DNA of 64,000 bases from Prado023 sp963777855 (GTDB lineage Bacteria; Actinomycetota; Actinomycetes; S36-B12; CAIYMF01), in NCBI GenBank assembly GCA_963777855.1, contig CAVZRW010000005.1, forward strand, positions 124,001-188,000, read 5' to 3'. Positions 38,729 to 48,379 of the stretch are shown piece by piece; the stretch's first letter is position 1; each line of letters begins with the position of its first letter. A program made the position numbers and the translations under genes. Below the pieces are notes generated by a model. It was given only the letters and a program-made list of their open reading frames with translations. It did no database searches and was not told the origin of the DNA.

Positions 38729-40420
38729 TCAGCGCGTGAGCCGGGCCCGCACCTCCTGCGCCACCGCGCCCAGCTGCGCCGCCGCGACCGCGCGGGCTGC
38801 GGCGACCCCCTGCTCCCCCACGGGGGCCTGCACCTCGAGGTAGGCCTTGATCTTCGGCTCTGTCCCGCTGGGGCGCACGATCACCCGCGCCCCACTCACC
38901 CCCGGGGCACCGCCGAGCAGGTAGCGCAGGCCGTCAGTCGGCGGCAGGTCGGCCGAGCCCCGCTCCAGGTCATCGGCCCGCTCCACCGCCAGCCCACCGA
39001 AGCCGGTCGGCGGCTCGGCACGCAGGTCGGCCATGAGCGCCGGGATCTGGGCCAGGTCGGTGAACCGCAGCGAGACCTGGCTGGTCGCGTGCACGCCGTG
39101 CCGGGCCGCGAGGTCGTCGAGGACGTCCTGCAGCCCACGGCCCTCGGCCTTCGTCGCGGCGGCGAGCTCGGCCACGAGCAGGCCCGCCGAGATCCCGTCC
39201 TTGTCGCGGACCGCGCGCGGGTCCACGCAGTAGCCCAGGGCCTCCTCGTAGCCGAAGGCGAGGTCGTCGGCGGCCCGCGAGATCCACTTGAACCCGGTCA
39301 GGGTCTCCCGGAAGCCCAGGCCCGCGTCGCGGGCGATCGCCCCGAGCAGCTGCGAGCTGACGATCGAGTTCGCGAACGTGCCCGTCACCGGCCGTCCGGC
39401 CCGCCGGCCGCGCTCCAGGATCCACCACCCGAGCAGCGCGCCGACCTCGTCCCCGGTCAGCATCCGGAACCCGGACTCGGTCGGGATGGCCACCGCGCAC
39501 CGGTCGGCGTCCGGGTCATTGGCCAGCACGAGGTCCACGCCCGCCCCGCCGGCGAGGTCCAGGGCGAGGTCCATGGCCCCGGGCTCCTCCGGGTTCGGGA
39601 AGGAGACCGTCGGGAAGTCCGGGTCGGGCGCGTCCTGGGCGGCCACCGCCAACGGTGCCGGGAAGCCGGAGCCGGTCAGCGCCGCGCGCATCAGCGCCGA
39701 GCCGACGCCGTGCATCGCGGTGTAGGCCACCGCCAGCTCGCGGGGGCCGCCGGGCAGCGGCAGGGCGCACACCCGGGCCAGGTAGGTGTCGACCACCGCC
39801 TCGTCGAGGACCTCGAAGTCGGTGCTGCGCGCGATAGCGGCCATCGGCCCGACGGCCGCGATGCACGCGGCGATCTCGGCGTCGGCCGGAGGCACGATCT
39901 GGGCGCCGTCGCCGAGGTACACCTTGTAGCCGTTGTCCTGCGGCGGGTTGTGGGAGGCGGTCACCACGACGCCCGCCGAGGCCCCGTGGGTCAGGATCGC
40001 CCCGGCCAGCACCGGCGTCGGCAGCGGCCGCGGGCACACCCGGGCGGCGAACCCGGCACCGGCCATGATCTCGGCCGTGTCGCGGGCGAACCGGTCGGAG
40101 TTGTGCCGCGCGTCGAAGCCGATCACCACCGGCGTTCCGGCCAGGCCCTGGTCGCGCAGGTACTGGGCCAGGCCGGCAGCAGCCCGCGAGACGACGATCC
40201 GGTTCATCCGGTTCGGCCCGGCGCCCAGGGCCCCGCGCAGCCCGGCGGTGCCGAACTGCAGCGTGCCGGCGAACGCGTCCTCGAGGTCGGCGGCCGCCTG
40301 CGCGTCGCCGGCCAGCGCCGCCTCGAGGGTGCCGGTGAGCTCCGCGGCCGTGGCCGGGTCGGGGTCCTCGGCGATCCAGGCGCGGACCTCCCCAACCCGC
40401 TGCTCACCCACGGCGCTCAC
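38729..40420 (-). CDS. Phosphohexomutase (phosphoglucomutase/phosphomannomutase)
   Basis: A 563-residue alpha-D-phosphohexomutase. The phosphoserine loop VVTASHNPP is near residue 151, the Mg-binding DPDADR is near residue 295, sugar binding GYEEALGY is near residue 392, and the phosphate-binding RPSGTEPK is near residue 520. The size and spacing fit the PgcA/phosphopentomutase-like subgroup. Its GTG overlaps the PNP stop (GTGA). Coupling to a nucleoside phosphorylase suggests it could also handle (deoxy)ribose-1-phosphate, feeding the aldolase across the divergent promoter; this is inference. Confidence 0.87.
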   Translation of the reverse strand: MSAVGEQRVGEVRAWIAEDPDPATAAELTGTLEAALAGDAQAAADLEDAFAGTLQFGTAGLRGALGAGPNRMNRIVVSRAAAGLAQYLRDQGLAGTPVVIGFDARHNSDRFARDTAEIMAGAGFAARVCPRPLPTPVLAGAILTHGASAGVVVTASHNPPQDNGYKVYLGDGAQIVPPADAEIAACIAAVGPMAAIARSTDFEVLDEAVVDTYLARVCALPLPGGPRELAVAYTAMHGVGSALMRAALTGSGFPAPLAVAAQDAPDPDFPTVSFPNPEEPGAMDLALDLAGGAGVDLVLANDPDADRCAVAIPTESGFRMLTGDEVGALLGWWILERGRRAGRPVTGTFANSIVSSQLLGAIARDAGLGFRETLTGFKWISRAADDLAFGYEEALGYCVDPRAVRDKDGISAGLLVAELAAATKAEGRGLQDVLDDLAARHGVHATSQVSLRFTDLAQIPALMADLRAEPPTGFGGLAVERADDLERGSADLPPTDGLRYLLGGAPGVSGARVIVRPSGTEPKIKAYLEVQAPVGEQGVAAARAVAAAQLGAVAQEVRARLTR

Positions 40421-41229
40421 AGCTGGCCCACCACGTTCGCCAGCAGGCTGCCCATCCGCTGCGCGGCCATCCGGCCTGCCTCGAGGACCTCCTCGTGGTT
40501 GAGGGCCTCGCCGGTCATCCCCGCGGCGAGGTTGGTCACCAGCGACAGGCCCAGGATCTCCATGCCCGCCTCACGGGCCGCGATGGCCTCCAGGGTGGTC
40601 GACATCCCGACCAGGTCGGCACCCAGGGTGCGGGCCATGCGCACCTCGGCGGGGGTCTCGTACTGCGGCCCGCGGAACTGCAGGTACACCCCCTCGACCA
40701 GGGTCGGCTCGATCCCTCGGCAGAGCTCGCGCAGCCGCGCGGAGTACAGGTCGGTGAGGTCGATGAAGGTCGCGCCCCGCAGCGGGGAGGCCCCGGTCAT
40801 GTTGATGTGGTCGCTGATCAGCACCGGCGTGCCCGGGACCCACTCGGGGTTCAGCCCGCCGCAGCCGTTGGTGAGCACGATCGTGCGGCACCCCGCGGCC
40901 GCCGACGTGCGCACCCCATGGACCACGGCCTCCACGCCCCGGCCCTCGTAGAAGTGGGTCCGGCCCAGGAACACCAGCGCGCGGCCCCCGGTCATCGTGC
41001 GGATGCTGCGGATCATCCCCGCGTGCCCGGCCACGGCGGGCGGGGCGAAGCCGGGCAGGTCGGTGCTCGGGAACTCCGCGAGGGTCTCCCCGAGCAGGTC
41101 GACAGCCGGCAACCAGCCCGATCCGAGCACCAGCGCGATGTCGTGGCTGGCCGCGCCGGTGAGCGCTGCGAGCGCCTCGGCGGCCTGCGCGGCGGCGGCG
41201 GTGGGGTCCTCGGCGGGGGTCGGTGTCAT
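40417..41229 (-). CDS. punA: Purine nucleoside phosphorylase
   Basis: A 270-residue trimeric-type PNP that splits purine nucleosides with phosphate into base and pentose-1-phosphate. Signature elements are LGSGW near residue 35 (phosphate loop), GRTHFYEG near residue 84, LTNGCGGL near residue 116, VYLQFRGPQYETPAE near residue 188 and MSTTLEA near residue 217. It is coupled to the phosphohexomutase gene and divergent from the deoxyribose-phosphate aldolase. A TAGCGT box 6 nt before the ATG suggests a leaderless transcript. Confidence 0.92.
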   Translation of the reverse strand: MTPTPAEDPTAAAAQAAEALAALTGAASHDIALVLGSGWLPAVDLLGETLAEFPSTDLPGFAPPAVAGHAGMIRSIRTMTGGRALVFLGRTHFYEGRGVEAVVHGVRTSAAAGCRTIVLTNGCGGLNPEWVPGTPVLISDHINMTGASPLRGATFIDLTDLYSARLRELCRGIEPTLVEGVYLQFRGPQYETPAEVRMARTLGADLVGMSTTLEAIAAREAGMEILGLSLVTNLAAGMTGEALNHEEVLEAGRMAAQRMGSLLANVVGQL

Positions 41230-41235
41230 GAGCGC

Positions 41236-41241
41236 ACGCTA
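41236..41241 (-). promoter_or_regulatory. Leaderless -10 box for the PNP operon
   Basis: On the minus strand TAGCGT is followed by 6 nt and the ATG at 41229. Confidence 0.5.
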
Positions 41242-41326
41242 TCGCCGGCACCTGCCCGGCTGCGCCCTGACCGGCGCGGCCTGCCGGGCGGGCCACGGCC
41301 CCGGCCGGGGGGCGAGAATGCCAGCC

Positions 41327-42025
41327 ATGACGCTCACCCGCGAGGCGCTCGCGCGCATGGTCGACCACACCCTGCTCAAGCCCGAGGCCACTGCCGAGGA
41401 CGTCGCGGCGCTGTGCGCCGAGGCCAACGACCTCGGGGTGTTCTCCGTGTGCATCTCCCCGTCGTTCCTGCCCCTGGCCGCGGGCCTGCTCGCGCCGTCG
41501 GTGGCCACGTGCACCGTCGTCGGGTTCCCCAGCGGCAAGCACCATGCCGAGATCAAGGCCGACGAGGCCGCGCGCGCAGTGGCCGACGGCGCCGACGAGG
41601 TGGACATGGTCGTCGACATCGGGATGATCCGGTCGGGCAACTGGCGAGCCACCGAGAAGGAGGTCGCGGCGGTGCGCGCGGCCACCGAGGGGGTGCTGCT
41701 CAAGGTCATCCTCGAGACCGCAGCCCTCAGCGACGACGAGGTCGTGCGCGCCTGCGTCGTGTGCCGGGACGCCGGGGCGCAGTTCGTCAAGACCTCCACG
41801 GGCTTCCACCCGGCCGGCGGGGCGAGCAGCCATGCCATCTCCCTGATGGCCACCACGGTGGGGGCCTCGATGGGGGTCAAGGCCTCCGGCGGGATCCGTA
41901 CCAGCGCCGCGGCCCTGGAGATGGTCGCCGCGGGGGCCACCCGGCTGGGCCTGTCCGGCACGCGCGCGGTGCTCGACGGCCTCGACGGCGCTGCGTCGGG
42001 TGACGCCCAGGGCGATGGGTACTGA
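41327..42025 (+). CDS. deoC: Deoxyribose-phosphate aldolase
   Basis: A 232-residue DeoC cleaving 2-deoxyribose-5-phosphate to acetaldehyde and glyceraldehyde-3-phosphate. The N-terminal DHTLLKPEAT, the VDMVVDIGM strand, LLKVILETAAL and the Schiff-base region FVKTSTGFHP, with the reactive Lys in its KTST segment, are all present; MGVKASGGIRT gives the second Lys. ATG 41327 is preferred; an in-frame ATG at 41318 is possible. It overlaps the kinase gene by 11 nt. It completes the route from deoxynucleosides through the PNP operon opposite. Confidence 0.92.
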   Translation: MTLTREALARMVDHTLLKPEATAEDVAALCAEANDLGVFSVCISPSFLPLAAGLLAPSVATCTVVGFPSGKHHAEIKADEAARAVADGADEVDMVVDIGMIRSGNWRATEKEVAAVRAATEGVLLKVILETAALSDDEVVRACVVCRDAGAQFVKTSTGFHPAGGASSHAISLMATTVGASMGVKASGGIRTSAAALEMVAAGATRLGLSGTRAVLDGLDGAASGDAQGDGY

Positions 42026-42617
42026 GCCCGGCCCGCCCCGAGTGATCCTGCTGGCCGGGCCCAGCGGCTCGGGCAAGTCCACGATCGTGCGCGCGGCCGG
42101 ACTGCCCATCGTGTACCTCGACGACTTCTACAAGGCAGGCTCGGACCCGACCCTGCCGCGCCATCCGGAGCTGGGCATCGTCGACTGGGACCACCCCGAC
42201 AGCTGGGACCGCGCCGGCGCCCTGGCGGCCCTGGCCGCGCTGTGCCGCGAGGACCGCGCCGAGCTGCCGGTGTACGACATCGCCGCCGACGGGCCCAACG
42301 GCACGCAGCTGGTCGAGGTGGGCACCGGCGCCTTCGTCGCGGAGGGGATCTTCGCCCCCGAGCTCGTGGGCGACCTGCGCGCCCGTGGCCTGCTGCTCGA
42401 TGCGATCGTGGTGCACCGGGAGCCGTGGAAGAACCTGGTGCGCCGGGCCGCCCGCGACCTCAAGGAGCGCCGCAAGCCGCCGGGCACGATCCTGCGCCGG
42501 GGGTGGGCCCTGTTCCGCTCGGAGGAGCAGGTGGTCGAGGCGGCCGTGCGAGCCGGGTGCCGGCCGCTCGGGGCCGCCGACACCCGCGCGGCACTGGCCG
42601 CCTGCGCGCACGCGTAG
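42015..42617 (+). CDS. Uridine kinase-like P-loop protein
   Basis: A 200-residue P-loop kinase related to uridine kinase/phosphoribulokinase. Walker A is GPSGSGKST near residue 14 and LDDFYKAG follows at the nucleoside-binding position. Later segments VAEGIFAP and HREPWKNLVRR (lid) fit the uridine kinase plan. The ATG start lies inside the deoC end, so the two are coupled; a GTG 15 nt earlier is the alternative. Pyrimidine nucleoside salvage is the likely role, given the deaminases and transporter downstream. It ends 1 nt before the convergent adenosine deaminase. Confidence 0.75.
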   Translation: MGTEPGPPRVILLAGPSGSGKSTIVRAAGLPIVYLDDFYKAGSDPTLPRHPELGIVDWDHPDSWDRAGALAALAALCREDRAELPVYDIAADGPNGTQLVEVGTGAFVAEGIFAPELVGDLRARGLLLDAIVVHREPWKNLVRRAARDLKERRKPPGTILRRGWALFRSEEQVVEAAVRAGCRPLGAADTRAALAACAHA

Positions 42618-42618
42618 G

Positions 42619-43716
42619 TCAGCGCCCCGGATGCGCGCCGGCCAATGCGGCGTAGCCGGGCTTGATCGCGGTGTTGATGAGCTCCAGTCGCTGGTCGAAG
42701 CGCACGAACGCGGACTTCATCGCGTTGATGGTCAGCCACTGCAGGTCGCCCAGGTCGTAGCCGAACGCCTGGGAGAGCAGGTGCATCTCGCGGCTCATCG
42801 ACGTGCCCGACATCAGCCGGTTGTCCGTGTTGACGGTGACCCGGAACCCCAGGTCGCGCAGCATCCCCAGCGGGTGCTCCGAGATGGACGGTGCCGCGCC
42901 GGTCTGCACGTTGGAGCTCGGGCACATCTCCAGCGGCACCCGGCGGTCGCGCACGTAGGCCGCCAGCCGGCCCAGGCGCAGCGTCCCGTCCGGGTCGTGC
43001 TCGATGTCGTCGACGATGCGCACCCCGTGGCCCAGGCGCTCCGCACCGCACCACTGGATGGCCTCCCAGATGCTCGGCAGGCCGAAGGCCTCCCCCGCGT
43101 GGATCGTGAAGTGCGCGTTCTCCCGGCGCAGGTACTCGAAGGCATCCAGGTGCCGGGTGGGCGGGTATCCGTCCTCAGCCCCGGCGATGTCGAACCCGAC
43201 CACGCCCGCGTCGCGGTAGTCGACCACCAGCCGGGCGATCTCCGAGCTGCGCGCCGCCGTGCGCATGGCTGTCAGCAGGGTGCGCACCACGATGGGCGTC
43301 CCGGCGGCCGCTGCCGCGGCCTCCCCCTCGGCGAAGCCGACCAGCGACGCCTCGACCACCTGGTTCAGGCTCAGCCCTCGGGTGGTGAGCAGCTCGGGGG
43401 CGTAGCGCACCTCGGCGTACACCACGCCGTCGGCGGCGAGGTCCAGCGCGCACTCGCGGGCCACCCGACGGATCGCGTCCTCGGTCTGCATGACGCCCAC
43501 GGTGTGGGCGAACGTCTCCAGGTAGCGCACCAGCGAGCCCGAGTCGGCCGAATCCCGGAACCAGTGGCCGAGGGCCGCCACGTCGGTCGTGGGCAGGTCC
43601 GGGTAGCCGGTCTCGGCAGCCAGCTCCACGACGGTCTGCGGGCGCAGCCCCCCGTCGAGGTGGTCGTGCAGCAGCACCTTCGGGGCACGTCGGCAGGTGT
43701 CGAGGTCCAGGGACAT
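42619..43716 (-). CDS. add: Adenosine deaminase
   Basis: A 365-residue amidohydrolase converting adenosine to inosine. Zinc ligands are in LHDHLDG near residue 16 and in the TIHAGEAFG segment near residue 199, which also carries the catalytic Glu. RLGHGVRI near residue 221 and NTDN near residue 297 complete the site. The last motif reads NTDNRL rather than the usual NTDDP, a common variation. TAGCCT 7 nt before the ATG suggests a leaderless start. Its product would feed the purine nucleoside phosphorylase. Confidence 0.9.
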   Translation of the reverse strand: MSLDLDTCRRAPKVLLHDHLDGGLRPQTVVELAAETGYPDLPTTDVAALGHWFRDSADSGSLVRYLETFAHTVGVMQTEDAIRRVARECALDLAADGVVYAEVRYAPELLTTRGLSLNQVVEASLVGFAEGEAAAAAAGTPIVVRTLLTAMRTAARSSEIARLVVDYRDAGVVGFDIAGAEDGYPPTRHLDAFEYLRRENAHFTIHAGEAFGLPSIWEAIQWCGAERLGHGVRIVDDIEHDPDGTLRLGRLAAYVRDRRVPLEMCPSSNVQTGAAPSISEHPLGMLRDLGFRVTVNTDNRLMSGTSMSREMHLLSQAFGYDLGDLQWLTINAMKSAFVRFDQRLELINTAIKPGYAALAGAHPGR

Positions 43717-43723
43717 GCCCGAC

Positions 43724-43729
43724 AGGCTA
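43724..43729 (-). promoter_or_regulatory. Leaderless -10 box for adenosine deaminase
   Basis: On the minus strand TAGCCT is followed by 7 nt and the ATG at 43716. Confidence 0.5.
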
Positions 43730-43761
43730 GCCGCCTGGCGTGACGCCGTCCCGGCAGTGGG

Positions 43762-44187
43762 TCAGCCGCGGCTGCTCAGGTCCTCGACGTCGAAGGCGTC
43801 GGGCAGCAGCTCGGCCATCGTGCGGATGCCGCGCACCGTGTGCACCCGGCACGAGGCGCCCCCGTGCTCCCAGAGCAGCTGCCGGCACCGCCCGCAGGGC
43901 ATGAGGTCGGCCCCGTGCCGGTCGACGCAGACCACCGCCACCAGCCGCCCGCCCCCCGTGGCGTGCAGGGCCGAGACCATCCCGCACTCGGCGCAGAGGC
44001 CCACCCCGTAGGAGGCGTTCTCCACGTTGCAGCCGACCACCGTGCGCCCGTCGTCGACCAGGCCGGCCACCCCCACGGGGAACCGCGAGTACGGCGCGTA
44101 GGCCCGCTGCATCGCCGCGACCGCCGCAGCCCGCAGCGCCGGCCAGTCGACGCCGTCGCGGCCCGCGTGCTCGGCCTGCGGGCTCAC
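43762..44187 (-). CDS. cdd: Cytidine deaminase
   Basis: A 141-residue tetrameric-type cytidine deaminase. The zinc site is CAEC near residue 68 with the catalytic Glu, and PCGRCRQ near residue 98; CNVENASYG near residue 55 binds the nucleoside. The GTG overlaps the stop of the permease gene (GTGA), so it is the last gene of the nucleoside transport operon and converts imported cytidine to uridine. Confidence 0.92.
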   Translation of the reverse strand: MSPQAEHAGRDGVDWPALRAAAVAAMQRAYAPYSRFPVGVAGLVDDGRTVVGCNVENASYGVGLCAECGMVSALHATGGGRLVAVVCVDRHGADLMPCGRCRQLLWEHGGASCRVHTVRGIRTMAELLPDAFDVEDLSSRG

Positions 44188-45467
44188 GACTTGATGTAGG
44201 GCAGGCCGTCAGCAGCGGGGGCCCGGGACTTGCCCGCGAGCCCGGCGACGGCGAACAGCGTGGCCAGGTAGGGCGCCATCAGCATGAACTGGCTGGGGAT
44301 CGGCGTCCCGATGATGCTCAGCACGCTCTGCAGCTGGTCGGCGAACCCGAACAGCAGCGCGGCCCCGATCGCCCCGAGCGGGGACCACCGGCCGAAGATC
44401 ATCGCGGCCAGGGCGATGAAGCCCTTGCCCGCGGTCATGTTCTTGCTGAACGCACCGACCGAGCCCAGGGTGAAGAACGCCCCACCGAGGCCCGAGACCA
44501 TGCCGCCGAGCAGCACGTTGCGGAACCGCAGCCTGTTCACGTCGATGCCCACCGTGTCGGCGGCCTTGGGGTGCTCACCGACCGCACGCACGCGCAGGCC
44601 CCAGCGGGTCTTGAACAGCGCGACGTGCACCAGCACCGCGATGACGTACATCAGGTACACGATCAGCGACTGGTTGAACAGGATCGGGCCGATGATCGGG
44701 ATGTCGCTGAGGATCGGGATCTCGATCGGCTTGAACACCGGCGGGCTGTTCCAGGTCTCGGCCTCCTTGTCCAGCACCGAGGAGTAGAAGAAGGAGGTCA
44801 GGCCCAGGACGAGGGTGTTGACCACGACGCCGACGATCACCTGGTCGACGAAGTACTTCACCGTGAAGACCGCCAGGACCCACCCGACCAGCAGGCCGGC
44901 GACGACGGCCGCGATCAGCCCCGCGAGCAGGCTGTTGGTCAGCGACCCGACCACCGCCGAGAGGAACGCACCGGCCAGCAGCTGGCCCTCGATGGCGATG
45001 TTGACCACCCCGGCGCGCTCGCAGAGCACCCCGGACAGGGCGCCGAAGATCAGCGGCACGCTCAGCAGCAGGGAGCCCTGCAGCAGCCCGGTCAGGGGGA
45101 TGGACTTGCCGGCGACCACCCAGGTCAGGAACGACAGCATGAACGCGACCCCGAACAGGCCGATGAGCCAGCCGGGGGTGGGTCGGTGCGACCGGGCGTA
45201 CCTCAGCGACAGCCCGGCCATGGCCAGGCACGCCAGGCCCAGCAGGAGGGCGAAGGCCTTGGAGGGCACCACCAGGTCGGGCAGGGTGATCGCATCGCCG
45301 GGCATCGCCAGGACGAAGGTGGTGGACTGCCCGGCCTTGCCCATCAGGCCGAAGACCACGGTCGCGAGCAGGCCGAAGGCACCCATCACGATCGGGGCCT
45401 TGTAGGAGATCGGGACCACGACCTCGGGCGCGTCGGCGACCGCAGCGGCTGGTGTGTCGATAGCCAT
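44184..45467 (-). CDS. Nucleoside ABC transporter permease (NupQ/BmpD-like)
   Basis: A 427-residue membrane protein of the BPD_transp_2 family with about ten to twelve hydrophobic segments. It pairs with the permease immediately upstream. Conserved features include GALSGVLCERAGVVNIAIEG near residue 145, typical of this family, and VRAVGEHPKAADTVGIDV as the coupling region. The N-terminal part carries about 120 extra residues with several membrane segments before the core, as in other actinobacterial members. The operon order lipoprotein, ATPase, permease, permease, cytidine deaminase supports nucleosides as cargo. Confidence 0.88.
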   Translation of the reverse strand: MAIDTPAAAVADAPEVVVPISYKAPIVMGAFGLLATVVFGLMGKAGQSTTFVLAMPGDAITLPDLVVPSKAFALLLGLACLAMAGLSLRYARSHRPTPGWLIGLFGVAFMLSFLTWVVAGKSIPLTGLLQGSLLLSVPLIFGALSGVLCERAGVVNIAIEGQLLAGAFLSAVVGSLTNSLLAGLIAAVVAGLLVGWVLAVFTVKYFVDQVIVGVVVNTLVLGLTSFFYSSVLDKEAETWNSPPVFKPIEIPILSDIPIIGPILFNQSLIVYLMYVIAVLVHVALFKTRWGLRVRAVGEHPKAADTVGIDVNRLRFRNVLLGGMVSGLGGAFFTLGSVGAFSKNMTAGKGFIALAAMIFGRWSPLGAIGAALLFGFADQLQSVLSIIGTPIPSQFMLMAPYLATLFAVAGLAGKSRAPAADGLPYIKS

Positions 45468-45482
45468 CGGGATCGGCTCCTT

Positions 45483-46685
45483 CTACTCCGGCTGCGGGGC
45501 GCGCAGGTGGAAGATCTTGCGGACCAGGGGTGGTGCGGCGATGAACAGCACGATCAGCGACTGCACCACCAGCACGATGTCGATCGGCGTCGAGGTGGCC
45601 GCCTGCATCGACGAACCCCCCGCGCGCAGGCCGCCCATCAGGATGCCGGCGAAGACCACGCCGATCGGGTTGCTCTTGCCCAGCAGCGCCACCGTGATCG
45701 CGTCGAAGCCGATCTCGCCGGCGATCCCGTTGCCCAGGGCGTACTCCGTGGCCCCGCCCAGGACCTGGTTCATGCCCGCCAGGCCGGCCAGGCCACCGGC
45801 GATGACCATCACCATCGTCAGCGCGCGCTTGACGTTGATGCCGGCGGTCCGGGCGGCGTTGGGATTGGCGCCGACGGCCCGGAACTCGAAGCCGGTGGTC
45901 GAGCGTTCCAGCAGCCACCACACGAAGGCCGCGGCCAGCAGCGCCAGCAGGAAGCCGAGGTTCAGCCGGTACTCGCTGCCGAGGATCTTGGGCAGTTGGG
46001 CACTGGTGGCCACGGCCGGGGTCAGCGGGTCGTCGCGCCCCGGGCGCTGGAAGGCGTCCAGGGTGAGCAGGTACTGCAGCAGGTAGATCGCGATCCAGTT
46101 GAGCATGATCGTGACGATCACCTCGTGGGCCCCCGCGCGGGCCTTGAGCAGTCCGGCGATGCCGCCCCACAGCGCACCGCCGATGATGCCGGCGACGATC
46201 GCCACGAGCAGGTGCAGCGGGAAGGGCATCGACCAGGCGAAGCCGACGTACCCGGCGAGGATGGCGCCGATGATGAGCTGGCCCTGGGCACCGATGTTGA
46301 ACAGGCCCGCCCGGAACGGAAGGGCGACCGCGAGGCCGGCGAGGATCAGCGACGTCGAGGTGTAGAGCGTCTCGGTCAGCGGCTTGAGCGCGTCGGGCAC
46401 GGTGTAGGCGCTGAAGTTGATGATCGACCCGGAGAACAGCGCCTTGTACGCCTCGCTGACCGCCGTCCACGCCGCCGAGAGGGTGTCCGTCGGGGCGGAG
46501 AAGAAGTACTTGGAGGCCGCGCGCACGTCCGGGTCTGCGAAGGCGATCAGGAACGCGCTGATGACCAGGGCCAGCACGAAGGACAGGAAGTACAGGACGG
46601 CCTGATCGACCCAGTGCCGGCGAGCGTGGGGCTGCTGCGGCACGGGCGGCGTGACCTCGGTGCGCAGCTCTGTGGTTCCGCTCAC
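45483..46685 (-). CDS. Nucleoside ABC transporter permease (NupP-like)
   Basis: A 400-residue permease of the same family as its downstream neighbour. The LPFRAGLFNIGAQGQLIIGA block near residue 123 and FRAVGANPNAARTAGINV near residue 273 are diagnostic. Its start overlaps the ATPase stop by 4 nt and it ends 15 nt before the second permease, fitting a heterodimeric channel. Confidence 0.88.
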   Translation of the reverse strand: MSGTTELRTEVTPPVPQQPHARRHWVDQAVLYFLSFVLALVISAFLIAFADPDVRAASKYFFSAPTDTLSAAWTAVSEAYKALFSGSIINFSAYTVPDALKPLTETLYTSTSLILAGLAVALPFRAGLFNIGAQGQLIIGAILAGYVGFAWSMPFPLHLLVAIVAGIIGGALWGGIAGLLKARAGAHEVIVTIMLNWIAIYLLQYLLTLDAFQRPGRDDPLTPAVATSAQLPKILGSEYRLNLGFLLALLAAAFVWWLLERSTTGFEFRAVGANPNAARTAGINVKRALTMVMVIAGGLAGLAGMNQVLGGATEYALGNGIAGEIGFDAITVALLGKSNPIGVVFAGILMGGLRAGGSSMQAATSTPIDIVLVVQSLIVLFIAAPPLVRKIFHLRAPQPE

Positions 46686-48232
46686 TTGGCACCCTCCTGG
46701 TCGGCGCCGGCGGGGGCACCCTCCACGGCGACCTCCTGGGGCACGCCGGCCATCATCAGGCCCAGCACCCCACGTGGGGTGTCGGGCGGCACGATCCCGA
46801 TCACCTTGCCCCGGTACATCACCGCCACCCGATCGGCCAGCGCCGCCACCTCGTCGAGCTCGGTGGAGACGATCAGCACAGCGACCCCTGCGTCACGCTC
46901 GGCGATCACCCGCTTGTGCACGAACTCGATGGCCCCGACATCGACCCCTCGGGTCGGCTGCGAGGCGATGAACAGCGACACGACCGGCTTGCTCAGCTCG
47001 CGGGCCAGCACCACCTTCTGCTGGTTGCCGCCTGACAGCGAGCCGGCCGGCAGCTGGACGCCGGTGGTGCGCACGTCGAACTCGCGCACCTTCTCCTCCG
47101 CGTTTGCCGCGACCACCTTCGGCTTCAGGCGCATGCCCTTGGCGAAGGGCGGCGCCTTGTACTGGTCGAGGATCATGTTCTCGGCGATCGAGAACGGCCC
47201 GACGAGGCCATCGTGGGACCGGTCCTCCGGGACGAATCCGATGCCCGAGTCAAGGATGTGGCGCGTCGTGCGCCCGACGAGCTCCTCGCCCTTGAGCTGG
47301 ATCGAGCCGGTCACGAACTCCTCGAGCCCGAGGATCGCCTGGGTGAGCTCGGTCTGGCCGTTGCCCTGCACGCCTGCCACGCACACGACTTCACCGGCGC
47401 GCACGTCGAGGTCGATCCTGTCGACCACAGCCTGGCCGGTGTCCGAGCGAACGGTGAGGTCCCGGATGGCCAGCACCACGTCGGTGGGTGCGGCCGGGGC
47501 CTTGTCGACGGTCAGGCTGACCGCGCGACCCACCATCGCGGTGGCCAGCTCGGACTCGGAGGCGGTCGGAAGCGCGGTGCCCACCACCTTGCCGCGACGG
47601 ATCACCGTGATCCGGTCGGCGACCGCCTTGATCTCGCGCAGCTTGTGGCTGATCATCACCACCGAGCGCCCGCTGGCCTTGAGCTGGCGGATGATCTCGA
47701 GCAGCTCATCGGTCTCCTGTGGGGTCAGCACCGCAGTGGGCTCGTCGAGGATCAGGATCTGGGCGTCCTTGACCAGCGCCTTGATGATCTCCACGCGCTG
47801 CTGGACACCGACCGGCAGGTCCTCCACGAGTGCGTCGGGATCCACCGCGAGGTTGTACTTCTGCGACAGCTCGAGCACCTGGTTGCGGGCGGCCTCCATA
47901 TCGAGGAACGCGCCCTTGGTGTGCTCGTGGCCGAGCATCACGTTCTCGGCGACGGTGAAGACCGGCACCAGCATGAAGTGCTGGTGGACCATGCCGATGC
48001 CGGCGTCGAACGCGTCGCCGGGGTCCTCGAAGCGGACCTCCTGGCCGTCGATGATGATCTGCCCCTCGTCGGGCCGGTAGAGGCCGAACAGCACGTTCAT
48101 CAGCGTGGACTTGCCGGCGCCGTTCTCGCCCAGCAGGCAGTGGATCTCCCCGGGCTCCACGGTCAGGTCGATCGAGTCGTTGGCGGTGAAGGTGCCGAAC
48201 CGCTTGGTGATGCCCTTCAACTCCAGTCGCAC
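46682..48232 (-). CDS. Nucleoside ABC transporter ATPase (NupO-like, duplicated)
   Basis: A 516-residue protein with two ABC domains. The first has Walker A GENGAGKST and Walker B LILDEPT. The second has a degenerate Walker A (GVQGNGQTE), the signature LSGGNQQK, and ASQPTRGVDV in place of Walker B. This asymmetric arrangement is the rule for sugar and nucleoside importers. GTG 48232 is chosen because GGAGG lies 8 nt upstream. It is separated from the lipoprotein gene by a strong hairpin. Confidence 0.9.
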   Translation of the reverse strand: MRLELKGITKRFGTFTANDSIDLTVEPGEIHCLLGENGAGKSTLMNVLFGLYRPDEGQIIIDGQEVRFEDPGDAFDAGIGMVHQHFMLVPVFTVAENVMLGHEHTKGAFLDMEAARNQVLELSQKYNLAVDPDALVEDLPVGVQQRVEIIKALVKDAQILILDEPTAVLTPQETDELLEIIRQLKASGRSVVMISHKLREIKAVADRITVIRRGKVVGTALPTASESELATAMVGRAVSLTVDKAPAAPTDVVLAIRDLTVRSDTGQAVVDRIDLDVRAGEVVCVAGVQGNGQTELTQAILGLEEFVTGSIQLKGEELVGRTTRHILDSGIGFVPEDRSHDGLVGPFSIAENMILDQYKAPPFAKGMRLKPKVVAANAEEKVREFDVRTTGVQLPAGSLSGGNQQKVVLARELSKPVVSLFIASQPTRGVDVGAIEFVHKRVIAERDAGVAVLIVSTELDEVAALADRVAVMYRGKVIGIVPPDTPRGVLGLMMAGVPQEVAVEGAPAGADQEGAK

Positions 48233-48379
48233 GCTGACTACCTCCACTCGCACGGACCTGCCCTCAGGGGCACAGTAGCGATCATGGCCGGGCCGACACC
48301 CGCCAGCCTGACGCACTGCGGCACGTGTCCCACCACGGGCCGCTCGGTCACCGGCGCGCAGGCCCACGTCACCCAGGAA

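Noticed and set aside
44571..48080. An open frame of more than 1100 codons antisense to the nucleoside transporter genes
   Set aside because: Its composition (runs of Asp, Gln, Arg, His) is typical of the complement of membrane-protein codons, and conserved transporter genes occupy the other strand.
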